Source: Bryobacterales bacterium (GTDB taxonomy: Bacteria > Acidobacteriota > Terriglobia > Bryobacterales > Bryobacteraceae). From it: 64,000 nucleotides of DNA. The first letter of the stretch is position 1. Each line of letters starts with the position of its first letter. Under the pieces are notes generated by a model. The model saw only the letters and a program-made list of their open reading frames with translations. It had not been told where the DNA came from and searched no databases. Positions 35,792-43,976 of this stretch are shown here, one piece after another. Position numbers and translations under genes: made by a program. The stretch covers positions 1 through 64,000 of the forward strand of contig JADLDI010000057.1 in assembly GCA_020846745.1 (NCBI GenBank), read 5' to 3'.

Positions 35792-36358
35792 TTAGTCGAT
35801 GTTCAGAACCCGCTTCAGCGTACCCTTCTCGTCCTCGATCTTCTTCTGCAGCATGAGAATGGAGTAGATCAACTGCTCAGGGCGAGGCGGGCAGCCAGGA
35901 ACGTACACATCCACGGGAATGATCTGGTTCACCGGGATCAAGGCGTAGTTCGAAAACACACCGGTCGACGTTGCGCAGGCGCCCATCGAGATTACCCAGC
36001 GCGGTTCCGGCATCTGTTGGTACAGTTTGCGGATGACAGGCGCCATTTTCTGGGATACGCGGCCCGCGATGATCATCAGGTCCGATTGCCGTGGTGAACC
36101 GCGAAACACTTCCGCGCCAAATCGGGAAATATCGAAGCGCGAAGCGCTCATAGCCATCATCTCGATCGCACAGCAAGCCAAGCCAAAGGTCATCGGCCAG
36201 ATTGAGTTCTTCCGCGCCCAGTTGATCGCTTTGTCGACGGTAGTGGTGATGACGCTTTCTTCCAGTTCAACCGGCAAGTCCTGGTCGATCTTGCTGAAAA
36301 GCCCCTCCACCGGGTCGAGTGGTGGACGATATTCCCGCAGGTCCATATGCTCTTTCAT
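35792..36358 (-). CDS. nuoB: NADH-quinone oxidoreductase subunit B
   Basis: 188 aa. The 4Fe-4S (N2 cluster) ligands are visible: adjacent Cys pair in [11 protein letters not shown], Cys in [10 protein letters not shown] and Cys in [10 protein letters not shown]. It is a core subunit of respiratory complex I, on the cytoplasmic side. Start ATG at 36358 with AAAGGAGAG upstream; MDLREY four codons later is an alternative. No other nuo gene is next to it: the neighbours are YceI and malQ. It is therefore an isolated copy in this window. Confidence 0.95.
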   Translation of the reverse strand: MKEHMDLREYRPPLDPVEGLFSKIDQDLPVELEESVITTTVDKAINWARKNSIWPMTFGLACCAIEMMAMSASRFDISRFGAEVFRGSPRQSDLMIIAGRVSQKMAPVIRKLYQQMPEPRWVISMGACATSTGVFSNYALIPVNQIIPVDVYVPGCPPRPEQLIYSILMLQKKIEDEKGTLKRVLNID

Positions 36359-36430
36359 TATCCCACGGAGTCTCTCCTTTCACCCCATGCGCTGTCCCCC
36401 GGTCGAGTCCCCGACCCCGTATATTGGTAA

Positions 36431-38650
36431 TTGGACCGTCAGGATCTACTTCGCGAAGCCTCGGAACTGTTTGGAATTGAACCAGGTTACTGGGACATTT
36501 CAGGGGCGTGGCACGAGACTACCCCCGAGTTACGAGAAGCCATCCTCCAATCGCTCGGCATCAACACCGGAACGCCTGCAGACCTGGAACGATCTCTCCA
36601 GGATCGGCTCCTTGAAACCTGGGGCCGCCTCGGCGAACCGGTGCGCGTCGTCACACAAGGCGAACCTCTTCAAGTCAATCTCTACGTGGACGAACCGCGT
36701 GCTGAGGGTTGGGTGATGGGAACCCTGGTTCGCGAGGACGGCTCGCGCACCCACATACGGTTCGACCTTTCCGAGTGGCCCGCGGAGGAAAGCCGTACCG
36801 TCCGTGGCACGCGCTACATCCGTAAGCGCGTGGGGATCCCGTTCCCGCTTCCGCTGGGCTACCACTCTATCGATTGGGAACTTAGTGGCGACCCCGCCGG
36901 CTCCACTCGCATCATCGTCTGCCCCGAGAAGGCTTACCTGCCTCCGGCCCTGGTCTCCGGCCAGCGGCGTGCCGGCCTCGCCGTTTCCTTGTATGGCGTG
37001 CACTCCCGGCGCACCTGGGGTTGTGGCGACTTTACGGCCCTCGGCGAAATCGTGGACTGGGTTTCCGATTACATCGGCGGCGCATATATCGCGCTGAACC
37101 CCTTGCAGGCTATCCACAATCGCCAACCGTTCAACACCAGCCCCTACCTGCCGAACAGCATTCTCTACCGTAACTTCATTTACCTGGACATCGACGCTAT
37201 TCCGGAGATGTCCACCAGTCAAGAAGCTGCTGGGTTACGCCGTTCGCCCGAGGTGCTCGAAGAGATCCGCACCCTCAACGAATCGGACTTTGTCGAATAC
37301 GAGCGTGTGGCGGCGCTGAAGCTGCGATTCTTGCGGATTCTGTTCGATCAGTTCCTAAGTGAGGAGCAGAGCGGCAACTCTCGAGCCGGCGACTTCCGCA
37401 AGTTCGTCGCCGCCGAAGGCGGCCTGCTCGACCGCTTCGCGCTTTACAACGTCCTCGATGCCTGGTGCCACGAACAGAATCCCGATTGCTGGGTGTGGCC
37501 CGATTGGCCCACGGAATTTCACGACCCCACCTCTCCGGCCGTCAAGCACTTCCGCGAAGAGCACGACCGCGACGTGCTCTTCCACAAGTACATCCAATGG
37601 CTCCTCGACGTCCAAGCCCGCCGCGCCCAGCAATATGCCGAATCGCGCGGCATGGAAATCGGCCTCTTCCACGATCTGCCCCTCGCCACGGACCGCTGCG
37701 GCTTCGAACTGTGGGCCAATCGCGACTTCTACGTCGCCGGGTGCCGCGTCGGCGCGCCGCCCGACGGATTCTCGCCCAAGGGGCAGGATTGGTCGTTCCC
37801 GCCGCCCAACCACGAACAGCACCGGCGCGACGGCTACCGGCTGTTTACCGAGTCGATTGCGAAAGCGTGCCGCCATGGCGGAGCGCTCCGTATCGACCAT
37901 GTCATGCGGCTGTTCCGCCTCTACTGGATTCCCGAGCGGTTCGATGCCACCCAGGGCACCTACGTCCGCGACAATCCCGACGAACTGTTGAAGGTCTTGG
38001 CGCTTGAAAGCCATCGCAACAAGGTGCTGATTGTCGGCGAAGACCTCGGCACGGTCGAGCCCTCGATGCGCGAAGCTCTCGCCCGGCACGGCATCCTGTC
38101 ATACCGGCTTTTCTTTTTCGAAAAGCACAGCGACGGCCGCTTCAAGCAGCCCTCCGAATATCCCCAGCAAGCGCTGGTATCTTCGACAACGCACGATTTG
38201 CCGACCCTGGCCGGCTTCTGGTCCGGCGAAGACATCGAAATGCGCGCCAAACTCGGCGTGCTCGATGACGAGGGCCGCCGCCGGTCTCTCGACGAGCGCC
38301 GCGAAGACAAGCGAAGCATGTTCGATGCGCTTGCGGTCGCAGGACTTCTGCCGCCCGGCTACCCGCGCGAAGCCGCCGAGGGTCCGGTACTTTCGGGTGA
38401 GCTGCATTCCGCGGTTACCGGCTTTCTCGCTTCCACCCCGTGCCTCTTGATGACTCTGAACCAGGAAGATCTCACCAAAGAGACCTGCCAGCAGAACCTT
38501 CCGGGCACAACCTGGCAATACCCCAACTGGCGGCGTAAGATGCGTTTTAGCATCGAAGAGCTGACCACGCTTCCGCTGGCCCGCGACTACGCCCGTATGA
38601 TGGACTATTGGCTCCGCCGGACGTCGCGGCGTTGGCAGCCTTCCACTTGA
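36431..38650 (+). CDS. malQ: 4-alpha-glucanotransferase (GH77, amylomaltase)
   Basis: 739 aa from a TTG at 36431, longer than the roughly 500-aa amylomaltase because of an N-terminal extension (about 1-160) as in MalQ-like enzymes. The catalytic motifs are present: SPYLPNS substrate loop, nucleophile Asp in LRIDHVMRLF, acid/base Glu in IVGEDLGTV and transition-state Asp in TTHDLPTLAGFW. It transfers glucan segments among malto-oligosaccharides. It overlaps the following DUF218 gene by 43 bases if the longest start there is used. Confidence 0.93.
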   Translation: MDRQDLLREASELFGIEPGYWDISGAWHETTPELREAILQSLGINTGTPADLERSLQDRLLETWGRLGEPVRVVTQGEPLQVNLYVDEPRAEGWVMGTLVREDGSRTHIRFDLSEWPAEESRTVRGTRYIRKRVGIPFPLPLGYHSIDWELSGDPAGSTRIIVCPEKAYLPPALVSGQRRAGLAVSLYGVHSRRTWGCGDFTALGEIVDWVSDYIGGAYIALNPLQAIHNRQPFNTSPYLPNSILYRNFIYLDIDAIPEMSTSQEAAGLRRSPEVLEEIRTLNESDFVEYERVAALKLRFLRILFDQFLSEEQSGNSRAGDFRKFVAAEGGLLDRFALYNVLDAWCHEQNPDCWVWPDWPTEFHDPTSPAVKHFREEHDRDVLFHKYIQWLLDVQARRAQQYAESRGMEIGLFHDLPLATDRCGFELWANRDFYVAGCRVGAPPDGFSPKGQDWSFPPPNHEQHRRDGYRLFTESIAKACRHGGALRIDHVMRLFRLYWIPERFDATQGTYVRDNPDELLKVLALESHRNKVLIVGEDLGTVEPSMREALARHGILSYRLFFFEKHSDGRFKQPSEYPQQALVSSTTHDLPTLAGFWSGEDIEMRAKLGVLDDEGRRRSLDERREDKRSMFDALAVAGLLPPGYPREAAEGPVLSGELHSAVTGFLASTPCLLMTLNQEDLTKETCQQNLPGTTWQYPNWRRKMRFSIEELTTLPLARDYARMMDYWLRRTSRRWQPST

Positions 38651-39369
38651 CCTATCTTCACTTCATCCCAACGTTTTGGTTCCTCGTCGCACTCGCCGGG
38701 ATTCCTTTTCCCCGTCGCCGATTGACCTTCGCCTACGTCGCTCTGGCGGGAATATTCCTATGTATGTTCCCCCCGCTCGCGGCCCTGGGGTTACGAGCCA
38801 TCAATTCCGGCTATGCTCCGATTCCCGGCGCGGAGGTTCCCGCGGACTCCATTGTTGTGCTGTCCGGGCACGTCGCCGGTCCCGACGAACAGTACCCTAC
38901 CGCCACGCCACACACCGACACCGCCGAGCGGCTTCGTCATGCCGCGACTCTGTACCGGACCTGGCGCAAACTGCCGATTATCGTCACCGGCGGCACTCGC
39001 GATCTGAGCGGCGTCGCGTTCGCGGTGACCATGAAGCGCGAATTGGTGCGCATGGGCGTTCCCGAAGAGGATATCTGGACCGAAGAGCAATCGACCAACA
39101 CGCACGAAAACGCACTCTTTTCAGCAAAGCTGCTAGCCGCGAAAGGGCTGAAGCGGCCCGTGGTCGTCACCAGTTGCTACCACATGCTGCGAACCGAGAT
39201 GTGTTTCAAGAAGCAGGGCTTCGAGGTCTATCCCGCGCCCGTGGGAATCCCGCCTTTCGAACTCCGCTTGGCTTCGTTCATCCCAAACGACGGGGCACTA
39301 CTCCACAATGAACACATCGCGCACGAGCTGGTAGGGATCGCGTTTTACAAGGCGCGGGGGCAGTTGTAG
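38608..39369 (+). CDS. DUF218/YdcF-like (ElyC/SanA) membrane-anchored protein
   Basis: 253 aa if the TTG at 38608 is used; TTGs at 38632 and 38647 are shorter options and none has a strong ribosome-binding site. Two hydrophobic segments at about residues 12-60 are followed by a DUF218 domain: SIVVLSGHVAGPDEQ, LPIIVTGGTRDLSG, TNTHENALFSAKLLAAKG and VVVTSCYHMLRTEMCF. Related proteins (ElyC, SanA, YdcF) are involved in envelope homeostasis or bind nucleotides. Part of this gene is duplicated at 40121-40439. Confidence 0.8.
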   Translation: MAPPDVAALAAFHLTYLHFIPTFWFLVALAGIPFPRRRLTFAYVALAGIFLCMFPPLAALGLRAINSGYAPIPGAEVPADSIVVLSGHVAGPDEQYPTATPHTDTAERLRHAATLYRTWRKLPIIVTGGTRDLSGVAFAVTMKRELVRMGVPEEDIWTEEQSTNTHENALFSAKLLAAKGLKRPVVVTSCYHMLRTEMCFKKQGFEVYPAPVGIPPFELRLASFIPNDGALLHNEHIAHELVGIAFYKARGQL

Positions 39370-39480
39370 ACGCTGCCTACGCTCGCCTCGACTTTGAGAA
39401 AGGGGTTGCCGACATCTCCTTCAACGATCAACAGGTCGGCCCGCAAAAACTCATACAATGGACACAGGTACCAGACGTCG

Positions 39481-39753
39481 ATGACAATAACCATCCCACC
39501 CGAACTGGAACAGCGGATTCGGACGAGTGCCGATGCGGAAAACCTCAGCGTTCAGGACTACGTCGAAAGGCTGATACGAGAAGACGAGACGTGGACTGAA
39601 CTGAGCGAAGCCGCGCTAACTCCTTCAGATCCGGAGTTCGACGAAATCCGTAGAGCGGTCCAGGTAGGGCTGGATCAGGCGGAGCGTGGCGAAAGCCGGC
39701 CCGCGGCTGAGGTATTCTCAGAACTCCGGGCCAAGTATGGAATTTCGCGTTGA
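39481..39753 (+). CDS. Ribbon-helix-helix antitoxin, ParD-like
   Basis: 90 aa. MTITIPPELEQRIRTSADAE followed by NLSVQDYVERLIRE is a ribbon-helix-helix DNA-binding segment; the acidic C-terminal half would wrap the toxin. It overlaps the ParE-like gene by 17 bases, the usual antitoxin-first order, so it probably represses its own promoter. The ATG at 39481 was chosen as it starts the conserved beta-strand. Confidence 0.8.
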   Translation: MTITIPPELEQRIRTSADAENLSVQDYVERLIREDETWTELSEAALTPSDPEFDEIRRAVQVGLDQAERGESRPAAEVFSELRAKYGISR

Positions 39754-40048
39754 GATAACGCCGCGCGCCCAATCGGACCTCAACGACCTCCACGAACACA
39801 TCATCGGGCAAGCTCCAATAGCCGGAGCAAAGTGGCTTCGACGGCTTGAACGCGCCGTCCTGACTCTTGCAGTTTTTCCTGAACGTTGCGTAGTCGAGCC
39901 CGCGTTGTGCTCGCCTACACGGACCGTGAGGAAACTCCTATTCGGCAGGAAGCGCCACGTCTATCGTATTTACTTTGAGGTGAGGGGCCGCACAGTACAT
40001 ATCCTACATATCCGGCACGGCGCCCGGCACGATCCTGAAAATGTTTAA
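39737..40048 (+). CDS. ParE/RelE-superfamily toxin
   Basis: 103 aa, start ATG at 39737 inside the antitoxin gene. It carries the RelE/ParE pattern: FRVEITPRAQSDLNDLHEHI at the start and RKRHVYRIYFEVRGRTVHILHIRHGARHD at the end, the conserved beta-sheet and catalytic Arg region. It acts on gyrase (ParE) or mRNA on ribosomes (RelE); which cannot be told. A type II module with the preceding antitoxin. Confidence 0.85.
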   Translation: MEFRVEITPRAQSDLNDLHEHIIGQAPIAGAKWLRRLERAVLTLAVFPERCVVEPALCSPTRTVRKLLFGRKRHVYRIYFEVRGRTVHILHIRHGARHDPENV

Positions 40049-40072
40049 AAAGGACCGTGCCGTTCTTGCACC

Positions 40073-40495
40073 CCGCTCATGCACCGCATTTATCCCCGCA
40101 TCGTCACGATCTCTCTCCTCATGGGAATATTCCTCTGTATGTTCCCCCCGCTTGCGGCCCTGGGGTTAAGGGCCATCAACTCCGGCTATGCTCCGATTCC
40201 CGGCGCGGAGGTTCCGGCCGATGCCATTGTTGTGCTGTCCGGACACGTCGCCGGCCCCGACGAACAGCATCCTACCGCCACGCCACACACCGACACCGCC
40301 GAGCGGCTTCGTCATGCCGCGATTCTGTACCGGACCTGGCGCAAACTGCCGATTGTCCTAACCGGCGGTACTCGCGATCTGAGCGGCGTCGCGTTCACGG
40401 TGACCATGAAGCGCGAATTGGATCGCGTTTTACAAGGCGTAGATTTCAAGTTCCGGTCCGGCGCTTCTGCATCATTTCGCGCAGGAATGCGTTAA
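40073..40495 (+). pseudogene. Chimeric duplicate: K+ channel start joined to truncated DUF218 gene
   Basis: The first 13 codons from 40079 (MHRIYPRIVTISL) match the beginning of the channel gene at 41079. From 40121 the sequence copies the DUF218 gene (38748-39046) with about 95 percent identity. It then jumps at a shared GG to the last bases of that gene (40420-40439 matches 39335-39354), losing about 290 bases. The frame then reads on into unrelated sequence and ends at 40495, antisense over the end of brnA. The DUF218 fold is incomplete, so the product is unlikely to be functional. Confidence 0.8.
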
Positions 40496-40715
40496 TCCGA
40501 GTCTGATACCCCTCTCCACTGGCCTTTAACCACGCAAGGATATCCGCATCCAGCCTGATCGTCACTGCCGTCTTTTTGGGCCGGTAGAATTTTCCGATCA
40601 CCGCATCGGAGGGGATGCTCCGGATTTCCGGTATGTCCGTAAGGTCAATCTCGCGGTCCGGCCGGGCTGCCAGTTTCTTCAATTGCCTGCGCTTCTCCTC
40701 AGTGAGTTTGCTCAT
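40446..40715 (-). CDS. brnA: BrnA antitoxin
   Basis: 89 aa from ATG 40715 with AGAGGAG 7 bases upstream; another ATG 15 bases earlier is less likely. The C-terminal ribbon-helix-helix region reads AVTIRLDADILAWLKASGEGYQTRINAFLREMM, typical of BrnA (COG3514). It is encoded directly after brnT with a 17-base overlap, the normal brnTA order. BrnA neutralises BrnT and represses the operon. Its 3' end is overlapped in antisense by the chimeric pseudogene. Confidence 0.88.
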   Translation of the reverse strand: MSKLTEEKRRQLKKLAARPDREIDLTDIPEIRSIPSDAVIGKFYRPKKTAVTIRLDADILAWLKASGEGYQTRINAFLREMMQKRRTGT

Positions 40716-40983
40716 ATAATCTCCTCTCATTGCGTGTAGCTTGACGCGCAGAGATGATCCGGATCACCTCAACGGCTGCTTGTTCACGATATGTGTGCAC
40801 AACAACAATCAGAACTATTCCTTCAATTGACCCGATCGCATGCCATCGCTGCTCACCGTCGGTTACCCTTTCGACGAAGCTGACGCAGTGCGGATCTTCG
40901 AACACGAGTTGTGCCGTTTCGAAATCGATTCCATGTTTTGCCTTGTTCGTTGCATTCTTGGCGTCATCCCATTCGAAACGCAT
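40699..40983 (-). CDS. brnT: BrnT toxin, RelE-fold ribonuclease
   Basis: 94 aa. MRFEWDDAKNATNKAKHGIDFETAQLVFEDP and RIISARQATRNERRLYE are the N- and C-terminal signatures of BrnT. BrnT is an mRNA-cleaving toxin of the RelE fold that slows growth under stress. It forms a type II module with brnA. The upstream region 40985-41008 contains TGTA and TACA repeats that may be the BrnA operator. Confidence 0.9.
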   Translation of the reverse strand: MRFEWDDAKNATNKAKHGIDFETAQLVFEDPHCVSFVERVTDGEQRWHAIGSIEGIVLIVVVHTYREQAAVEVIRIISARQATRNERRLYEQTH

Positions 40984-40984
40984 C

Positions 40985-41008
40985 TGTATTTACTGTAGTG
41001 TACATACA
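40985..41008 (-). promoter_or_regulatory. Candidate brnTA promoter/operator
   Basis: AT-rich stretch immediately upstream of brnT containing TGTA at 40985-40988 and TACA at 41001-41004 and 41005-41008, plus a TACACT -10-like box on the minus strand. Autoregulation by BrnA is usual for this family; the site itself is a guess from sequence. Confidence 0.3.
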
Positions 41009-41078
41009 TTGAAATTGGCATATCCCGCTCCGTTTCAGCTACCGTATCCATAGAGCTTTCCCGAGAGCTTTCCCGCTC

Positions 41079-42098
41079 ATGCACCGCATCTATCGCCGCA
41101 TAATCACCATCGCGCTCCTCATTGCCGCCATTCTCCTGATAGGAACGGTTGGCTTTGTCGTCATTGCGGACTACCCTGTCTTTGATGCCTTCTACATGTC
41201 GGTCATCACCATCACGACCGTCGGCTACCTCGAAGTCCACCCGCTCACGACGGCGGGGCGTGTCTTCAATTCCATCCTCCTCCTCATCGGCGTCACGGCC
41301 ATGTTCTACTCCGTCGGGGTCATCACGCAGACGGTGCTTGAAACCCAGTTCTCCGATTTTTTCGCCAAACGGCGGACTCGCAAGATGATCGATCAGTTGA
41401 ATAACCACTACATTCTTTGCGGATTTGGACGTGTCGGCCGCGGCGCCGCGGCTGAACTGCAGCGCAGCGGTGTTCCGTTTGTCGTAATGGACCGCAATGA
41501 AGACCGGGTCGAACGGGCGATGCGAGGCGGCATGCTGGCGGTGTTGGCGGATGCGACTCAGGACGAGCACCTCAACGACGTCGGCATTAAGCGTGCCCGC
41601 GGACTGGTGGCCGCCCTGGCCACCGACGCCGACAATCTCTTCCTGATCCTTTCCGCCAAAAACCTCAATCCGAACATTCGGGTCTCGACGCGCGTCGGCG
41701 AAGAAGCGTCGGAAACAAAGATGCGCCGCGCCGGGGCCGACGCGGTTTACATGCCCTACTCCACCGCCGGCTATCGCCTCGCCCAATCGATCCTGCGCCC
41801 GCACGTGTTCGAATTCCTCGACGTTACTTCCACGGCAACCGCCATCGGCATGAACGTGGGTATTGAGCAGATTGAAATCACGCCGTCCAGTTCGGTGGCC
41901 GGCAAGTCGCTTGCGGAACTCAAACTGCGGACACTGCTTGGCATTATCGTCCTTGCTATCCGCCGCCGCTCCGGCCAGATGGAGTTCAACCCGGCCGCTG
42001 AAGCCGTCCCCAATCCCGGCGACTTCCTCATCGTGATGGGCTCGGCTGAAGATGTCAGGAAGCTTGAGACGATTGTCGCCTCCGGAACGCGCGTATGA
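41079..42098 (+). CDS. Potassium channel with RCK (TrkA-N/TrkA-C) domains
   Basis: 339 aa. Two membrane segments flank a pore loop with the selectivity filter TTVGYLE (about 46-52; the usual form is TVGYGD, so the last positions differ). The RCK domain starts HYILCGFGRVGRGAAAELQ (about 110-128), a Rossmann nucleotide site, and is followed by a TrkA-C domain (about 255-330). It is a ligand-gated K+ channel subunit in the inner membrane. The stop overlaps the nnr start by 4 bases. Confidence 0.9.
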   Translation: MHRIYRRIITIALLIAAILLIGTVGFVVIADYPVFDAFYMSVITITTVGYLEVHPLTTAGRVFNSILLLIGVTAMFYSVGVITQTVLETQFSDFFAKRRTRKMIDQLNNHYILCGFGRVGRGAAAELQRSGVPFVVMDRNEDRVERAMRGGMLAVLADATQDEHLNDVGIKRARGLVAALATDADNLFLILSAKNLNPNIRVSTRVGEEASETKMRRAGADAVYMPYSTAGYRLAQSILRPHVFEFLDVTSTATAIGMNVGIEQIEITPSSSVAGKSLAELKLRTLLGIIVLAIRRRSGQMEFNPAAEAVPNPGDFLIVMGSAEDVRKLETIVASGTRV

Positions 42099-43534
42099 AG
42101 GTCCTCACTGCGGCCGAGATGCGCGAGGTGGACCGCAAGACCGTCGAACTCGGCCTGCCCGATCCGCTTCTGATGGAGAACGCCGGTCATCGCGTGGTTG
42201 AACTCCTGGCCGAAAAGTTCGCTCCACTCTCGTCGCACCGCATTCTTATTCTCTGCGGCAAAGGCAACAACGGCGGCGATGGCTTGGTGGTCGCGCGCCA
42301 ACTGATTACGCGGTTCCGCCCTGCCGCGTTGTGGGTCGTGCTGGCCGATACGCCGCCGTCCAACTTTGCTACCTTCGCCGTTACCGGCTGCCGCACCTAC
42401 GCGCAGATCGAACCCGAGATGCGCACCGCCACCATCGTTGTCGATGCGTTGCTCGGCACCGGACTCACCGGCCCTCCGCGCGAGCCCTACGCCACACTGA
42501 TTGACGCAATCAACACCCGGTTCCCGTTCGCGAAAGCCGTAGCCGTCGACATCCCGTCAGGCCTGGCGTCCGACACCGCGGAAACCGGTTGGCCCCACGC
42601 GCGCGCCGGCTACACCGTCACGTTCACGGCGCCCAAACTCAGCCAGGTGCTTCAACCGAACGCCTCCGCGTGCGGTGAACTGCACGTCGGCCAGATCGGC
42701 TCGCCCGACTCGATTCTGCCGGACCATACCATCGTCATCGAGCCTACGCTGTTCGCTCACCTATTCAAGCCGCGCCCGCTCCTGGGACATAAGGGAACCT
42801 TCGGCCACGTGCTCGTTGTCGGCGGCGCCCCCGGCAAAGCCGGCGCGGCGTCGATGTCCGGCTTGGCCGCTCTGCGCGCCGGTGCGGGCTTGGTGACGGT
42901 GTGCTCCTCCGAGCCGCCTCCCACGCTCGAACTCATGCACGAGCCTCTGGGCGGCCTCGATCGGCTCAAAGCGGCCGCTGAGTCGAAGACCGTCCTCGCC
43001 ATCGGTCCCGGACTCGGCGTTTCGCCGGTCGTGAAGCCTTTGCTCGACTGGGCCAGGCAGCCGGTCGTCGTCGACGCCGATGGACTCAACTCGATGAACG
43101 GACTCCCGTTCCCGGCCCGCGAAAGCATCGTCCTGACTCCCCATCCCGGTGAGATGGCGCGGCTCTGTGGAGTCTCCACCGCCGAAATCCAATCGGACCG
43201 CCTCACTTGGGCCCGCCGCTTCGCCACAGAACATGGCGTGACCCTTGTGCTCAAGGGACGCAATACGCTGATCGCGTTCCCCGATGGCAAGCTGTACATC
43301 AACCCAACGGGCGGGCCCGCACTCGGCACAGGCGGCTCTGGCGACATTCTCACCGGCTTGATCGGTGGCCTTATCGCACAGTTCCCCGATCAACTGCGAA
43401 CCGCTGTCGCTGCCGCCGTCTGGCTGCACGGCCGCGCGGGCGACCTTGCCGCCGCCGAGCTAACCGAGCCCTGCGTCATCGCCACCGACATTCTTCGCTA
43501 CCTGCCACACGCCATCCATGACCTTCCTCACTAA
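42095..43534 (+). CDS. nnr: Bifunctional NAD(P)H-hydrate epimerase/dehydratase
   Basis: 479 aa. The N-terminal YjeF epimerase domain (about 1-210) has LMENAGHRVVELL and GKGNNGGDGLVVARQL; the C-terminal ADP-dependent dehydratase domain (about 225-475) has VLVVGGAPGKAGAASMSG, VVDADGLNSM, VLTPHPGEMARLCG and GTGGSGDILTGLIGG. It repairs hydrated NAD(P)H. It overlaps the K+ channel gene by 4 bases and tsaE by 17 bases; the nnr-tsaE pairing is common in bacteria. Confidence 0.95.
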   Translation: MKVLTAAEMREVDRKTVELGLPDPLLMENAGHRVVELLAEKFAPLSSHRILILCGKGNNGGDGLVVARQLITRFRPAALWVVLADTPPSNFATFAVTGCRTYAQIEPEMRTATIVVDALLGTGLTGPPREPYATLIDAINTRFPFAKAVAVDIPSGLASDTAETGWPHARAGYTVTFTAPKLSQVLQPNASACGELHVGQIGSPDSILPDHTIVIEPTLFAHLFKPRPLLGHKGTFGHVLVVGGAPGKAGAASMSGLAALRAGAGLVTVCSSEPPPTLELMHEPLGGLDRLKAAAESKTVLAIGPGLGVSPVVKPLLDWARQPVVVDADGLNSMNGLPFPARESIVLTPHPGEMARLCGVSTAEIQSDRLTWARRFATEHGVTLVLKGRNTLIAFPDGKLYINPTGGPALGTGGSGDILTGLIGGLIAQFPDQLRTAVAAAVWLHGRAGDLAAAELTEPCVIATDILRYLPHAIHDLPH

Positions 43535-43958
43535 CAGCGAAGAAGAGACAATCGAACTCGGCCGGCGCCTCGCGCGCGAAGTCCTGCCGCCGCAAGGCGT
43601 AGTCCTGCTGATCGGCAACCTTGGCGCAGGCAAAACCACACTCACCAAAGGAATCGCCGAAGCCCGCGGCGCTGTCTCGACGGAAGACGTCTCGAGCCCC
43701 ACCTACACCCTCATCCACGAATACGGCGAACCGGTGTCGGTCTATCACATCGACCTCTACCGTCTCGACACCGCGGAAGAGGTCGCCACCCTAGGCCTCG
43801 ACGAAATCTTCGACCGCGATGCGCTAGTCCTCATCGAATGGGGCGAGCGCTTCCCTCAACTCTTTCCGCCGAACACCATCCGCATTGAACTGGAACGCAC
43901 TTTCCCGGACGGGCGCAGGATTGTCGTCAGCGGCCTGCCCGGAACCGGGCCAAGCTAA
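43518..43958 (+). CDS. tsaE: tRNA t6A biosynthesis ATPase TsaE
   Basis: 146 aa. Walker A LIGNLGAGKTTLTKGIAEA (about 34-52), SSPTYTLIHEYGEPVSVYHIDLYRL and LIEWGERFP are TsaE hallmarks. TsaE supports the TsaB-TsaD complex in making threonylcarbamoyladenosine at tRNA position 37. It sits at the end of the nnr transcript and convergent to the enolase-superfamily gene 18 bases away. Confidence 0.95.
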   Translation: MTFLTNSEEETIELGRRLAREVLPPQGVVLLIGNLGAGKTTLTKGIAEARGAVSTEDVSSPTYTLIHEYGEPVSVYHIDLYRLDTAEEVATLGLDEIFDRDALVLIEWGERFPQLFPPNTIRIELERTFPDGRRIVVSGLPGTGPS

Positions 43959-43976
43959 ACCGAAGCCAAACCGAAG

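Noticed and set aside
39370-39480. Coding remnant on the minus strand (reading LLIVEGDVGNPFLKVEASVG)
   Set aside because: The stretch looks coding-like but is too short to assign and has no neighbour to support it.
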